A stretch of DNA of 64,000 nt from Bordetella parapertussis. GTDB lineage: Bacteria > Pseudomonadota > Gammaproteobacteria > Burkholderiales > Casimicrobiaceae. The stretch is from NCBI GenBank assembly GCA_943331295.2, contig CALQLA020000014.1, forward strand, positions 1-64,000, written 5' to 3'. The stretch's first letter is position 1, and each line of letters opens with the position of its first letter. Under the pieces are notes generated by a model that was not told the origin of the DNA, made no database searches, and saw only the letters and a program-made list of their open reading frames with translations. The position numbers and the translations under genes are program-made. Below are positions 19,737 through 32,685 of this stretch, piece by piece.

Positions 19737-21050
19737 CTACGGCTTGCGGGCTTGCGCGTCCTGCTCGCGCAGCCAGGCGAGCTTGTCGCGGATCTTCGCC
19801 TCGAGGCCGCGATCGGTCGGCTCGTACCACGCCGGCGCGGCCATGTTGTCGGGGAAATAGTGCTCGCCGGCGGCATACCCGCCTTCCTCGTCGTGCGCGT
19901 AGCGATAGCCCTTGCCGTAGTCGAGCTGCCGCATCAGCTTCGTCGGCGCGTTGCGCAACCGCAGCGGCACCGGCCGCGAGCCGTCGCCGGCGATGAACGC
20001 CCGCGCCGCATTGTAGGCGTTGTAGACGGCGTTCGACTTCGGCGCGCAGGCGAGGTACAGCACGGCCTCGGCGAGCGCCAGCTCGCCCTCGGGCGTGCCC
20101 AGCCGCTCGTAGACGGCGACCGCGTCCATCGTCAGCGCCAGCGCGCGCGGATCGGCGAGCCCGACGTCCTCGGTTGCCATCCGGATCAGCCGGCGGCCGA
20201 CGTAGAGCGGATCGGCGCCGCCGTCGAGCATCCGGCACATCCAGTACAGCGCGGCGTCGGGGTTCGAGCCGCGCACCGACTTGTGCAGCGCGGAGATCTG
20301 GTCGTAGAACGCCTCGCCGCCCTTGTCGAACCGGCGCAGCGAGCGGGCGATCGTGGACTCGATGAACGCGACGTCGATCGGCGCCGCGCGGCCGGCCCCG
20401 ACCGCGGTGGCGAGCTGCTCGACCATGTTGATCAGCCGCCGGCCGTCGCCGTCGGCATAGCCCACCAGCGCCTCGCGCGCGGATGCGTCGACGGCCTGGC
20501 CGGGCATCGCGGCGGCCACCGCGCGATCGATCAGCTCGCCCTGCTCCGCCGCCGACAGCGGCTCCAGCACGTACACGGCGGCGCGGGACAGCAATGCGCC
20601 GTTCACCTCGAACGACGGATTCTCGGTCGTCGCGCCGATGAAGGTCACCAGCCCCTGCTCGACGAACGGCAGGAACGCGTCCTGCTGCGACTTGTTGAAG
20701 CGGTGGACCTCGTCGACGAACAGGATCGTGTGCCGCCCCGACTGCGCGAGCGTCGCCTCGGCGCGCGCGACGGCTTCGCGGATGTCCTTCACGCCGGACA
20801 GCACCGCGGACAGCGCGACGAACTCGGCGCCGAACGCATCCGCCATCAACCGCGCCAGCGTGGTCTTGCCGACGCCGGGCGGGCCCCACAGGATCATCGA
20901 ATGCGGCTTGCGCGACGCGAACGCGACTGCGAGCGGCTTGCCGGGGGCGAGCAGGTGGCGCTGGCCGATGACCTCGGCCACCGTGCGCGGGCGCAGCCGC
21001 TCGGCGAGCGGCGCGGCCGGGCTGTGGGAGGCGAAGAGATCGTCGGACAC
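19737..21050 (-). CDS. rarA: Replication-associated recombination protein RarA (MgsA)
   Basis: AAA+ ATPase related to clamp loaders that acts at stalled forks. It has Walker A GPPGVGKTT (56-64), Walker B FVDEVHRF (111-118), and the C-terminal tetramerisation region ending DNMAAPAWYEPTDRGLE. The length of 437 residues is usual. Placement between lolA and serS matches many gamma- and betaproteobacteria. Confidence 0.94.
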   Translation of the reverse strand: MSDDLFASHSPAAPLAERLRPRTVAEVIGQRHLLAPGKPLAVAFASRKPHSMILWGPPGVGKTTLARLMADAFGAEFVALSAVLSGVKDIREAVARAEATLAQSGRHTILFVDEVHRFNKSQQDAFLPFVEQGLVTFIGATTENPSFEVNGALLSRAAVYVLEPLSAAEQGELIDRAVAAAMPGQAVDASAREALVGYADGDGRRLINMVEQLATAVGAGRAAPIDVAFIESTIARSLRRFDKGGEAFYDQISALHKSVRGSNPDAALYWMCRMLDGGADPLYVGRRLIRMATEDVGLADPRALALTMDAVAVYERLGTPEGELALAEAVLYLACAPKSNAVYNAYNAARAFIAGDGSRPVPLRLRNAPTKLMRQLDYGKGYRYAHDEEGGYAAGEHYFPDNMAAPAWYEPTDRGLEAKIRDKLAWLREQDAQARKP

Positions 21051-21141
21051 GGGAACGTGGGCTGCGCCGGTTGGCCGGGGTACTGCGATCAGCGCCGCGG
21101 CGCGGGCAATGATCGCATCATTTCGCGGCGCCGGCGGGCGG

Positions 21142-21779
21142 CTACTCGCCGACGACGTCGGCGCCCTTCGGCGGCACGAACGCGAACTGCGCGGCGTCCT
21201 GCGGCGGATTGCGCTCGAACGAGACGAACAGCAGGGTGGTGGTGTTGCCGAAGGTGTCGGAGAGTTCCATCAGCCGCGGCAGGTTGTCGCGAAAGCCGAT
21301 CCGCACGCGCTCGAAGCCCGAGTCGGCAGCCTTCGGCTTCGCGTCGATCACGTCGAGCCCCTCGCTCGTCCCCACGTCGGTGACGGTGAAGTTCTTCTCC
21401 AGCGCGTTGTCGCCGGCGAGCAGCGCAGCCGGGCTCGATCCCAGCGCCAGGTCCAGCTTGCGGACGATCACCTGGTTCAGGTCGCGGTCGTAGATCCAGA
21501 GCTTGGCGCCGTCGCCGACGATCAGCTGCTCGAACGGTTTTTCGTACACCCAGCGGAACTTGCCCGGGCGCTGGAACGCGAACGTGCCGGTCGACACCTG
21601 CGGGGCCGCGCGCCCCTTCGGCGTCACCACCTGGCGGAAGGTGGCCTTGCCGCTCTTGGCGCCGGCCAGGAACGCGTGCAGCTGCTCGATGCCCGACGCG
21701 TGCGCAGCGCCCGCGGCCAGCGCCAGCGCGCAGGCCACCACGACGGGTCCGAGTGCAGGAGGATTGCGCCAGCGGATCA

Positions 21780-21780
<1 letters not shown>
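21142..21780 (-). CDS. lolA: Outer-membrane lipoprotein carrier protein LolA
   Basis: LolA ferries lipoproteins through the periplasm from LolCDE to LolB. The 212-residue protein starts MIRWRNPPALG, has a signal peptide cleaved near AGAAHA-SG, then the LolA core (ATFRQVV, FRWVYEKPFEQLIVGDGAKLW cut here to FRWVYEKPFEQ, LWIYDRDLNQV). The ATG at 21780 overlaps the stop of the upstream small gene as ATGA. Confidence 0.92.
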
Positions 21781-25582
<3,802 letters not shown>

Positions 25583-25585
<3 letters not shown>

Positions 25586-25668
25586 GCCCGGGCCCGGGTC
25601 GGGCGCGACCGAATCCCGGGTGTACCGGGCATTGCCGCGCCCGCCCGGGTTTCGCCGGCGCCGGCAAA
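25583..25668. repeat. REP/BIME-like palindromic repeat, copy C (degenerate)
   Basis: It begins at the trxB stop codon: TAGGCCCGGGCCC...GAATCCCGGG, spacer GTGTACCGGGCATTGCCGCG, then CCCGGGTTTCGCCGGCG. The arms have diverged, but the spacer matches copy D closely. Confidence 0.6.
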
Positions 25669-25744
25669 GAGTCGGCGGCTGTCGAGCGGCGGCGATGCGC
25701 GACGGCAATCAACCAGGGGCCGTATCGGATCGGCTTGCCGGCGA

Positions 25745-25875
25745 CCCAGGGGTGCCGCGCGCCTGTGCGGGATGCCGGCCTGCCTGCGCGCGGTCGCCCT
25801 GGCGGCGGCGCCCGGCCCAAAATGCCGCGATCCGCGTGCGGAGCAGCCCTTTGCCACCGCAAGTCGACGCTTGAC
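25745..25875 (-). repeat. Dispersed decayed repeat, copy 2 (inverted relative to copy 1)
   Basis: The complement of 25834-25875 matches 949-990 at 37 of 42 bases, and weaker similarity continues to about 25745. It lies in the gene-free stretch 25586-25965, which otherwise holds only REP copy C and unassigned sequence. Confidence 0.6.
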
Positions 25876-25965
25876 TCGACCGGTTGACGCCTCGGCACCG
25901 AACCGCGTGCAGTTGGAATGACTATCCGTTATCCTTGCACGACCCTCGTTGAAACGGCAGAGAAC

Positions 25966-26733
25966 ATGAACGGTAAGCACGCCCGCATTTGGATCTTGCT
26001 GAGCTTGGTCGTGGCGCCGCTGATACTGGCCGGCATCGAACTCTTTCATCCCGCCCACTTTACGGTGAATCCGGGGATGAGCAATTTCCTTTCGCACCCG
26101 CAACCACACGACCCGCAGTTCAATGCAGTTGCGTACTTCGGGCCGCATTGGTGGTTCATCATGCACATGATCCAAACGCCGCTGGTGGTGGTGATCGCCT
26201 TTGGCATGCTCTTGCTGACCGACACCTTTGACGCGCCGAACCCGGCCGCGCGGGGAATGCCGGTGGCGTGGGTCTCGCGGCTGGCGACCGTGATATTTGC
26301 GATTTATTTCACCGTCCTCGACGGCATCGGCGGCATCGGATTGGGGCGGCAGTTGATCGTGCTGAACGAATTGAAGGACGCCGGGAAACTGTTGCCCGCG
26401 GATGTCGAAAAAGTCAAATTTTTTCTGGATCGGATGTGGGTCGATCCCTGGTCCGGCGGGGTGGGGTCGTTTGTCAGCCTGACCGGATCGTGGGCCGTGT
26501 TCGTGGCGGCGCTATCCGCCGCGATCTATCTCTTGCTCAACAAGCGGGTTTCGTGGCCGGTCCTGCTTCTGCTGGTCGGATTTGGCTGGGAACTGCAGGT
26601 AGGCCACGCGAGTTTTCACGGGCCGACCGCGTTTCTTCTGCTTGCAGCCGCGGCAACGCTGATCCTGGTCGGCACCAAATCCGGCCGGGCCAAGAGTTCG
26701 GCGCCGACGGCCTTTCAGGCGGGCGCGAAGTAG
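25966..26733 (+). CDS. Histidine-rich integral membrane protein, unknown function
   Basis: The 255-residue product has about six hydrophobic segments (roughly 9-25, 66-86, 103-121, 172-192, 197-213, 218-236). Histidines cluster next to them: HPAH, HPQPHD, GPHWW, MHMIQ and GHASFHGP, which could be metal or heme ligands. I do not recognise the family. The start is ATG at 25966 (an ATG at 25918 would add 16 residues). Its codons are visibly more AT-rich than trxB or the Smr gene, suggesting acquisition. Its 3-prime end overlaps a histidine-kinase remnant on the other strand. Confidence 0.75.
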   Translation: MNGKHARIWILLSLVVAPLILAGIELFHPAHFTVNPGMSNFLSHPQPHDPQFNAVAYFGPHWWFIMHMIQTPLVVVIAFGMLLLTDTFDAPNPAARGMPVAWVSRLATVIFAIYFTVLDGIGGIGLGRQLIVLNELKDAGKLLPADVEKVKFFLDRMWVDPWSGGVGSFVSLTGSWAVFVAALSAAIYLLLNKRVSWPVLLLLVGFGWELQVGHASFHGPTAFLLLAAAATLILVGTKSGRAKSSAPTAFQAGAK

Positions 26734-26810
26734 AACGAGAACGCCGCACCACCGCCTTTTGCCGCTTCCGCCCATACCTTGCCGCCGTGGCTGGTGACGA
26801 GGTGCCGGGC
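26715..26810 (-). pseudogene. C-terminal tip of a sensor histidine kinase
   Basis: Read on the minus strand, the frame ends ARHLVTSHGGKVWAEAAKGG, then GAAFSFYFAP and a stop at 26715. That is the classical end of the kinase ATPase domain (HGG.VWAE....GA.F.F.LP). Upstream the frame runs into the duplicated trxB fragment and shows no other kinase motif. It is a remnant of about 30 codons. Confidence 0.5.
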
Positions 26811-26930
26811 GACGAGTCCGGTGGCACCGGCGCGCGGGTTCGCAACCAGGACGCCGACGCCGCGCCGGACCTGGCGGCGATGGGGATGTTCATCCCGATC
26901 GGCCATGCGCCCGACACCGGGAACCGGGCT
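26796..26930 (+). pseudogene. Partial duplicate of trxB (middle fragment)
   Basis: 26796 onward aligns without gaps to trxB from 25244, covering DEV.GD.SG.TGARVRN.D and DLAAMG.FI.IGH.P.T. At DNA level long runs are identical, such as CACCGGCGCGCGGGT and GACCTGGCGGCGATGGGG. It covers about 45 codons and has no start or active site. It lies just before the Smr gene, with the membrane protein and repeats between it and the true trxB. Confidence 0.75.
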
Positions 26931-26985
26931 CCGATCCGCGGGCTGATCGCGCCGACCATGCCGCACCGGCGAGCGAGCTGACATC

Positions 26986-27678
26986 ATGGCCAAGCTGTCC
27001 GATCTGAAAGCGCTGGTCGCGAAAGCCCGGGGCGACGCGGCAGCCGCGGCCAAGCCCGTCGCGCCGGCGAAGGCTCCGGCCCTGCCGCCGCGCGCCGCCG
27101 TCCCGGCGTCCCCGAAGCGGACGGTGGCCGCGCAGAAGCACGCGGCGGGCGACATCGACCTCGCCACGGCCTTCGCCGACGTCCAGCCCTTGCCCCCTTC
27201 CAATCGTGCCCAACTGCGGCCGCCACGACCGGCGCCGATACCCAAGCAGCGCATCGCGGACGAGCGCGACGCGCTCGAAGCGTCGAAATACGGCGACGAA
27301 CCGGCGCCGCACACCTGGGACATCGGCCAGGAAATCGAAGGCGAGCAGACCTTCCTGCGCCGGGGGCTGGGCACCGACATCCTGTCGAAGCTCCGGCGTG
27401 GCCAGTGGTCGGTACAGGCCGAGCTGGACCTCCACGGCCACACGTCGGACGAGGCGCGGGACACGCTGGCGGATTTCCTGGTCGAGGCGCGCGCCCGCGG
27501 CTACCGCTGCGTCCGCGTGATCCACGGCAAGGGGCTCACCTCGCCCAACCGCGAACCGGTGCTGAAGGGCAAGGTGCGCAAGTGGCTGTCGCACTGGGAC
27601 GACGTGCTCGCCTATTCGGAAGCGCCGCAGCACGCCGGCGGCGGCGGCGCGGTGCTGATCCTGTTGCGCGGCAAGTGA
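26986..27678 (+). CDS. Smr-domain protein
   Basis: The 230-residue protein has an Ala/Pro/Lys-rich N-terminal half and a C-terminal Smr domain (about 140-228) with the signature pair LDLHGHTSDEA and VIHGKGL. Smr domains bind or nick DNA or RNA; the E. coli relative SmrB cleaves mRNA at collided ribosomes. Which role applies here is not clear from sequence. In relatives this gene directly follows trxB; here about 1.4 kb of scarred DNA intervenes. Confidence 0.85.
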   Translation: MAKLSDLKALVAKARGDAAAAAKPVAPAKAPALPPRAAVPASPKRTVAAQKHAAGDIDLATAFADVQPLPPSNRAQLRPPRPAPIPKQRIADERDALEASKYGDEPAPHTWDIGQEIEGEQTFLRRGLGTDILSKLRRGQWSVQAELDLHGHTSDEARDTLADFLVEARARGYRCVRVIHGKGLTSPNREPVLKGKVRKWLSHWDDVLAYSEAPQHAGGGGAVLILLRGK

Positions 27679-27688
27679 CGGAGGTCCT

Positions 27689-27776
27689 GTAGCCAATGGT
27701 TGAGCGCGAGCGAAACCCGGGTGGACCGGGCCATTGCCGCACCCCCCGGGTTTCGCTGCCGCTCAACGCCGGGCTA
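27689..27776. repeat. REP/BIME-like palindromic repeat, copy D
   Basis: Left arm TAGCCAATGGTTGAGCGCGA plus GCGAAACCCGGG, spacer GTGGACCGGGCCATTGCCGC, right arm CCCGGGTTTCGCTGCCGC plus TCAACGCCGGGCTACG. It flows directly into a 16-bp tandem array. Confidence 0.85.
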
Positions 27777-27850
27777 CGCGAGCGCCGGGCTACGCGAGCG
27801 CCGGGCTACGCGAGCGCCGGGCTACGCGAGCGCCGGGCTACGTGAGCGCC
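27771..27850. repeat. Five tandem copies of a 16-bp unit
   Basis: The unit GGGCTACGCGAGCGCC repeats at 27771, 27787, 27803, 27819 and 27835. The first four are identical and the last has one C-to-T change. It is an expansion of the outer tip of REP copy D, probably by slippage. Confidence 0.95.
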
Positions 27851-27894
27851 GGTCAACAACGGTGCAGGCGAGGCTTGGCGCGCTTCGGGGGAAA

Positions 27895-28710
27895 CTACCC
27901 GAAGACGCGGTGTGTGAGCGCCGGCAGTTCCGAGCGCACCTCGGCGAGCCGCGCCGGGTCGATGTCGCCGACGACCACGCCGGGTCCCTCCGCCCGTTCT
28001 GCGATCACCTCGCCCCACGGGTCGACCAGCAGCGAGTGACCGTACGTGCGCCGGCCGTTGGGATGCAGGCCGCCCTGCGCCGCCGCCAGCACGTAGCACT
28101 GGTTTTCCACCGCGCGGGCGCGAAGCAGCAGGTGCCAGTGCGCCGCGCCCGTCGTTGCCGTGAACGCCGCCGGCACGAGGATCAGCGCGAGTTCGCCCAG
28201 GCCCCGGTACAACTCGGGAAAGCGCAGGTCGTAGCAGACCGACAGCCCGACGCGGCCGCACGGCAGGTCGAAGGTCGCGCGCTCGGTGCCGGGCTCGATC
28301 GTGCGGCCTTCGTCGTAGCGCTCGTCGCCGCGGGCGAACGCGAACAGGTGGATCTTGTCGTAGCGCGCGACGCGCGTGCCGTCGGGACCGTAGACGAGGC
28401 AAGCGCTGCGCACGCGCCCGGGGTCGGCCGATGCGACGGGCACGGTGCCGCCGACGAGCCAGATGCCATGCGCCTTCGCCTGCGCCGCGAGCCAGTCCTG
28501 TTCCTGCCCGGCGCCGTCGGCCTCCTGCACCGCGAGCTTGTCGATCGCCCGCGCGCCGAGGATGCCGAAATATTCCGGCAGCACGACGAGCCGGGCGCCG
28601 TCGGCGGCCGCGGCGGCGACCAGCGGCGCGGCCTGCGCGAGGTTCTCCGCGACGTCGCCGCCGGAGATCGTCTGCACGGCGGCGACGCGGAAGGGCTGCA
28701 CGGTGGGCAT
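27895..28710 (-). CDS. Nitrilase-superfamily amidohydrolase (Nit1/Nit2-like)
   Basis: The 271-residue protein carries the Glu-Lys-Cys triad: Glu46 (VLPEYFG), Lys119 (RYDKIHLF) and Cys159 (SVCYDLRFPELY). It resembles the Nit branch that includes omega-amidase and deaminated-glutathione amidase, so a metabolite-repair amidase role is likely. The ATG at 28710 opens MPTVQPFRVAAVQ. It lies 38 bp downstream of yhdP on the same strand, a conserved betaproteobacterial pairing. Confidence 0.85.
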   Translation of the reverse strand: MPTVQPFRVAAVQTISGGDVAENLAQAAPLVAAAAADGARLVVLPEYFGILGARAIDKLAVQEADGAGQEQDWLAAQAKAHGIWLVGGTVPVASADPGRVRSACLVYGPDGTRVARYDKIHLFAFARGDERYDEGRTIEPGTERATFDLPCGRVGLSVCYDLRFPELYRGLGELALILVPAAFTATTGAAHWHLLLRARAVENQCYVLAAAQGGLHPNGRRTYGHSLLVDPWGEVIAERAEGPGVVVGDIDPARLAEVRSELPALTHRVFG

Positions 28711-28748
28711 GGGAGGGTTCCTCTCGAACGTTGGGCGGCGGGCGGCAA

Positions 28749-31700
28749 CTACTTGGGATGCGCGGTGGCGGAGTCGCTGGCGGTACCGCCGCTGGCAACC
28801 ACCGGATCGGACCAGCTGCCGGTGATCCGGTAATCGTAGCTGAACATCTGCTCGATCGGGTCCTTCAGCACCTTCTGCGCGAGCAGCGAGCCCGCCCCCA
28901 CCGCGGCGCCGAGCAGCGGATTGGCGAGGAACAGCAGCGCGGCGCCGGCGGAGACGCCGCCCGACAGCGCGGGCTGCACGCGCACGGTAAGCTGCTGCGT
29001 CTCCTTCGCGATGTCCGCCTCGCCCGCGATGTCGACCTTGGCCGCGGGACCCGCGAGATGCAGGTTCTGCGTCCTCAGCACGCCGCTCTGCACGCGGACG
29101 TCGCCGGTGATGCTGTCGAACGCGAAACCCTCGCTGAAGACGTCGGTGAAGTCGAGCGTGATCCGCCGTGGCAGCGACTGCAGCGACAGCACGCCCAGCA
29201 GCTTGCCGATGCCGGGCTCGATCTTGGTGAAGCGGCCGGGCCCGACGTCGATGCGGAACATGCCGTCGAGCGTCGGGTAGTCGAAGTCGCTCGGCGCGCC
29301 GGCCCAGGACAGCTTCCCCTTCACTTTCGTCGGCGCGTCGCGCAGCGCGTCGGCAAAGCCGATCCGCGACAGGAACCGCCCGGGTTCCTGCAGGTCGAGC
29401 ATGACGTCGATCCGGGTCTGCTGGTCGCGCCCGGATGCAATCCAGCGCCCCTCGGCGGACAGCCGGCCGCCGTCGTTGGCGAGGGCCAGCTTGTCGATCA
29501 GCCAGTCGGAGCCCTTCGGATGCGCGATGAGTTCGAGCCGGCCGACGTCGCGGCCGCGAATGAAATAGCTGTCGGCGACGACGTTGAGCGCCGGCCACGG
29601 ATTGCCGGCGGCAGGCGCGGCCCGGGCCGGTCCTGCACCCGCCGCCGTCGGATCGCGCCAGGGCTTCAGGCTGCCGGGATCGGGGCGCTCGAGGCGCGAC
29701 AGGTGCGCGACCAGCTGTCCGTTCGGCGCGTCGGCCGACGCGGCCGTCCAGTCCGCGGTCCCGGCGAGCTCGCGCGCGCCCAACTCGAGGCGCCAGTCGT
29801 TCCGCGTCCGTCGGGCGGCCAGCGTCACATCGTTCATCTGGCGCCCGAGGACCTCGAGCGAGCCCGCGGCAAGGTCGATGCCGGCAACGTCGAGCTCGCC
29901 GTCGCCCGAGCCGCCGGCCGCCTCGCCCTTCTTCCGCACGGCGAGCCAGTCATCGACGTTGAGCTCGGGCAGCTCGCCACGGACCCAGATGCCCGGACGC
30001 TCGGCGCGTGCCGGCGCCGACGCGGCGGCCCCGAGCAGGACCAGCGCGCGGTCGACCGTCGGGGCGTCTCCCCTGAACGTCCGGTGCACCAGCACGCGGC
30101 CGACGTGCCCATAGGTGACGGCGAGCGTGTCCTCGTCGCGCTGCGCCGGGTTGGCGCGCCGCTCCACCTTGAGAGCGACGGTTTCGCCCGCCGCCTTGCC
30201 CAGGGGCGCCGGCAGGTCGATCGCGCTGCCCAGGAGCGGACTTTCCAGCGTCCACGCGAGGCCGTTGTCCTGCACGGTCGCCTGCAGCGTCCAGTCGAGC
30301 GTGCCCGACAGCATCTCGGAGTACGGCGTGTTGAACTCCCGGCGGAGCGCGGCCACGGTCGTCGCCCCCGCGCCGGTCACCTGGACCTGCGACCCGGCGC
30401 CCGCCAACGCGAACTTCGCGGGGCCGCCGAAGACCTCGACCTCGAGTTCCTGCGCCCGGGCGCCGGCTTCGGAGAACTGCAACGCCCCGGTGACCTTCGA
30501 CAGCAAGGGCACGCCCGGCAGCCGCAGCTCGTTGGCCTTGAACACGTACTCGCCGGCGACCTTGTTGCGGGCCCGATCGCCGAGCGGAAGCGCGAGCTTC
30601 AGGTCGAGCCGGCCATCACCCACCGCGGTGGCGCCGGCGGTGACGTGGTCGATCATCGCCCCCACCGGGCTCTGTTCGACGAAGCGCAGCACCTCGGCGG
30701 TGGTGCCCGAGACCACGCCGCCGACCTCCAGCAGCGGGTACGCGGCGCCCAGGTTCGCTATGACGGCGGTGACCCTCCCCAGCGGCACGCCGCCGATCGA
30801 CGCGCGCGTCGACTCGACCGCGAGCCGCGCGCCGTCGATCCGGACGTCGGCATCGAGCTCCGTCAGCGGCGGCCAGCCCGCGGCATAAGCCAGCGTCACG
30901 TCGCGCGCCTTCAGGGTGACCCGGAACTCGCCGCCCTTGCCGTTGACGAACGGAAAATCTGCCAGGTTGCCGGCCACCGTCGCCCGCACATCGGTGGCGG
31001 TGCCCTTGGCCAGCGCGGTGCGCAGCCAGTCGCGGACCGCGGCATCGGCGGCGCGCGGCAGGTAGCGGTGGACGGCGTCGGCTTCGGCGCGCGTCAGCTG
31101 CGCGGTGAGGTCGATCTCGCCGGGCCCGGTGGGGCTGGTGCGGTACTGGCCGCTCACGCGGCCGGCGGCGTCGCGATTCGCGAATTCGAGGCGCCCGACG
31201 CGGACCGTCGTGCGGTCGCCCTTGCGCTCCCAGGCGACATCGGCGGTGAGCGTGTCGAGCGGCACCGGCTGGGCGTAGAGGTCCGGCAGCTCGATCGCCG
31301 CGCCGCGGCTGCTGACGCGCAGGGTGCCCGTGTCCTGCGTCAACTCGACCCGCCCCGCCAGCCCGCGCAGTCCGGGCACGGCGCCCCGGGCGGCCACGCC
31401 AAGGTCGGAAAAATCGGCCGTCGCGCTGTAGCCGGTCGGCGCGTCCGCCGGGCCCTCCCACAGCACCCGGCCCCTGGCGACGGCGCCGCGGGCCGAATGG
31501 CGCTCGAGCTCGCTGCGCGCGCGGTCGGGAATCGGCAGGTGCAACGCGAGCTCGGCCAGCGGTGCCAACTCCAGCCGGTCGAATTCGAGGAGCCCGCTGG
31601 CGCCTTTGCCGCCACCCTCGTCGCGCAGCGTCAGCGCGATGTCGGCGGGACCGAGGCGCTGCCCGCCGGTGGTGACGAAAGCGAGCGCGTTGGCACGGAA

Positions 31701-32684
31701 CTCTCGGCGCGGCGGCGCCGCGCGCCAGCCCGCGCGGCCCGAGAGGCTGACGAGGTCGAGCGGCGGAAGGCCGGCGGCGAGCGCTGCCTTGACGGCGGCG
31801 AGTTCGACGTCGGCGGTCACGTCGGTGACCTCGCCGGCGGCGACATCGAGCCAGAAGCGCAGCGCGCCCTTGCCGCTGCCGATGGTCGCCGGGAACGGGA
31901 GCCATGCGTCCCATGCCGCGATGTCGGCGTAGTCGAGCCGGACGTAGAACTTGCCCGTCGCCTTCCGCCAGTCGTTCTGCGGCCCGGGGCGGACGTCGCC
32001 GCGCACGTCGACGGGGGCGGCGATGTCGGAGGGCGGCGTGCCGCGAAGCCCGAAGCGGTGCCGGCCGAAGCGGCTTTCCAGCCGGAAGTGCACGTGGTCG
32101 AGCACGAGCTGGGGTGCGTTCCGAAGATCGTCGTCCCAAGCGATCACCGCGTCCTTGACGACGAGCCGCGGCTGCCGCAGCAGCCAGTCGGCAAGCCGCG
32201 TGTCACCGCTCGTCCGGCCGGGATCGAACTCGATGCCCGCGATGTGCAGCAGCCCGGCGCGGTCGCGCCGCACCGCCAGCCGCGGCCCTTCGACGACGAG
32301 CTCCTTGAAGCGGAGGTCGAGCGTCGGCAGCGACGTCCACGCGACGATCAGGTCGACCCGCGGCAAATCGAGGAGTGGCGCGACATCGGGCGCGCCGGCG
32401 CGGCGCACGCGCAGGCCCCGGACCACGAGCTTGGGATTCCAGCCGTCCCACGCGGTGTCGAGCGCGTCGATCTCGACCGGCTGGCCGAGCCCGCGCGCGA
32501 GCGCCGCGGCAATGTCGCCGCGATAGGCCTCGATCTGCGGGAAGACGACGTAGCGGACGGCGAGCAGCGCGCCGCAGAGCGCCACGACGGCGACGAGCAG
32601 CGCTACCCCCGCAAGGCGCAGCGCCCCTGTGCATACCGCCTGTGTCCATACGGCGGCGCGGAGGAAGGCGCGCGGTGAAGGCAT
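28749..32684 (-). CDS. yhdP: YhdP-family AsmA-like protein
   Basis: This very large protein of 1311 residues has one N-terminal membrane helix (about 20-45, LAGVALLVAVVALCG) and a long beta-rich periplasmic part typical of AsmA-like bridges. YhdP, TamB and YdbH are linked to phospholipid transport to the outer membrane. The C-terminal segment (FLANPLLGAAVGAGSLLAQK, ending in YRITGSWSDP) is characteristic. Its start codon is one base from that of glnE on the other strand. Confidence 0.9.
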   Translation of the reverse strand: MPSPRAFLRAAVWTQAVCTGALRLAGVALLVAVVALCGALLAVRYVVFPQIEAYRGDIAAALARGLGQPVEIDALDTAWDGWNPKLVVRGLRVRRAGAPDVAPLLDLPRVDLIVAWTSLPTLDLRFKELVVEGPRLAVRRDRAGLLHIAGIEFDPGRTSGDTRLADWLLRQPRLVVKDAVIAWDDDLRNAPQLVLDHVHFRLESRFGRHRFGLRGTPPSDIAAPVDVRGDVRPGPQNDWRKATGKFYVRLDYADIAAWDAWLPFPATIGSGKGALRFWLDVAAGEVTDVTADVELAAVKAALAAGLPPLDLVSLSGRAGWRAAPPRREFRANALAFVTTGGQRLGPADIALTLRDEGGGKGASGLLEFDRLELAPLAELALHLPIPDRARSELERHSARGAVARGRVLWEGPADAPTGYSATADFSDLGVAARGAVPGLRGLAGRVELTQDTGTLRVSSRGAAIELPDLYAQPVPLDTLTADVAWERKGDRTTVRVGRLEFANRDAAGRVSGQYRTSPTGPGEIDLTAQLTRAEADAVHRYLPRAADAAVRDWLRTALAKGTATDVRATVAGNLADFPFVNGKGGEFRVTLKARDVTLAYAAGWPPLTELDADVRIDGARLAVESTRASIGGVPLGRVTAVIANLGAAYPLLEVGGVVSGTTAEVLRFVEQSPVGAMIDHVTAGATAVGDGRLDLKLALPLGDRARNKVAGEYVFKANELRLPGVPLLSKVTGALQFSEAGARAQELEVEVFGGPAKFALAGAGSQVQVTGAGATTVAALRREFNTPYSEMLSGTLDWTLQATVQDNGLAWTLESPLLGSAIDLPAPLGKAAGETVALKVERRANPAQRDEDTLAVTYGHVGRVLVHRTFRGDAPTVDRALVLLGAAASAPARAERPGIWVRGELPELNVDDWLAVRKKGEAAGGSGDGELDVAGIDLAAGSLEVLGRQMNDVTLAARRTRNDWRLELGARELAGTADWTAASADAPNGQLVAHLSRLERPDPGSLKPWRDPTAAGAGPARAAPAAGNPWPALNVVADSYFIRGRDVGRLELIAHPKGSDWLIDKLALANDGGRLSAEGRWIASGRDQQTRIDVMLDLQEPGRFLSRIGFADALRDAPTKVKGKLSWAGAPSDFDYPTLDGMFRIDVGPGRFTKIEPGIGKLLGVLSLQSLPRRITLDFTDVFSEGFAFDSITGDVRVQSGVLRTQNLHLAGPAAKVDIAGEADIAKETQQLTVRVQPALSGGVSAGAALLFLANPLLGAAVGAGSLLAQKVLKDPIEQMFSYDYRITGSWSDPVVASGGTASDSATAHPK

Positions 32685-32685
32685 A

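Noticed and set aside
27771..27850. CRISPR array
   Set aside because: The 16-bp units are directly abutting with no spacers, and no cas genes are present.
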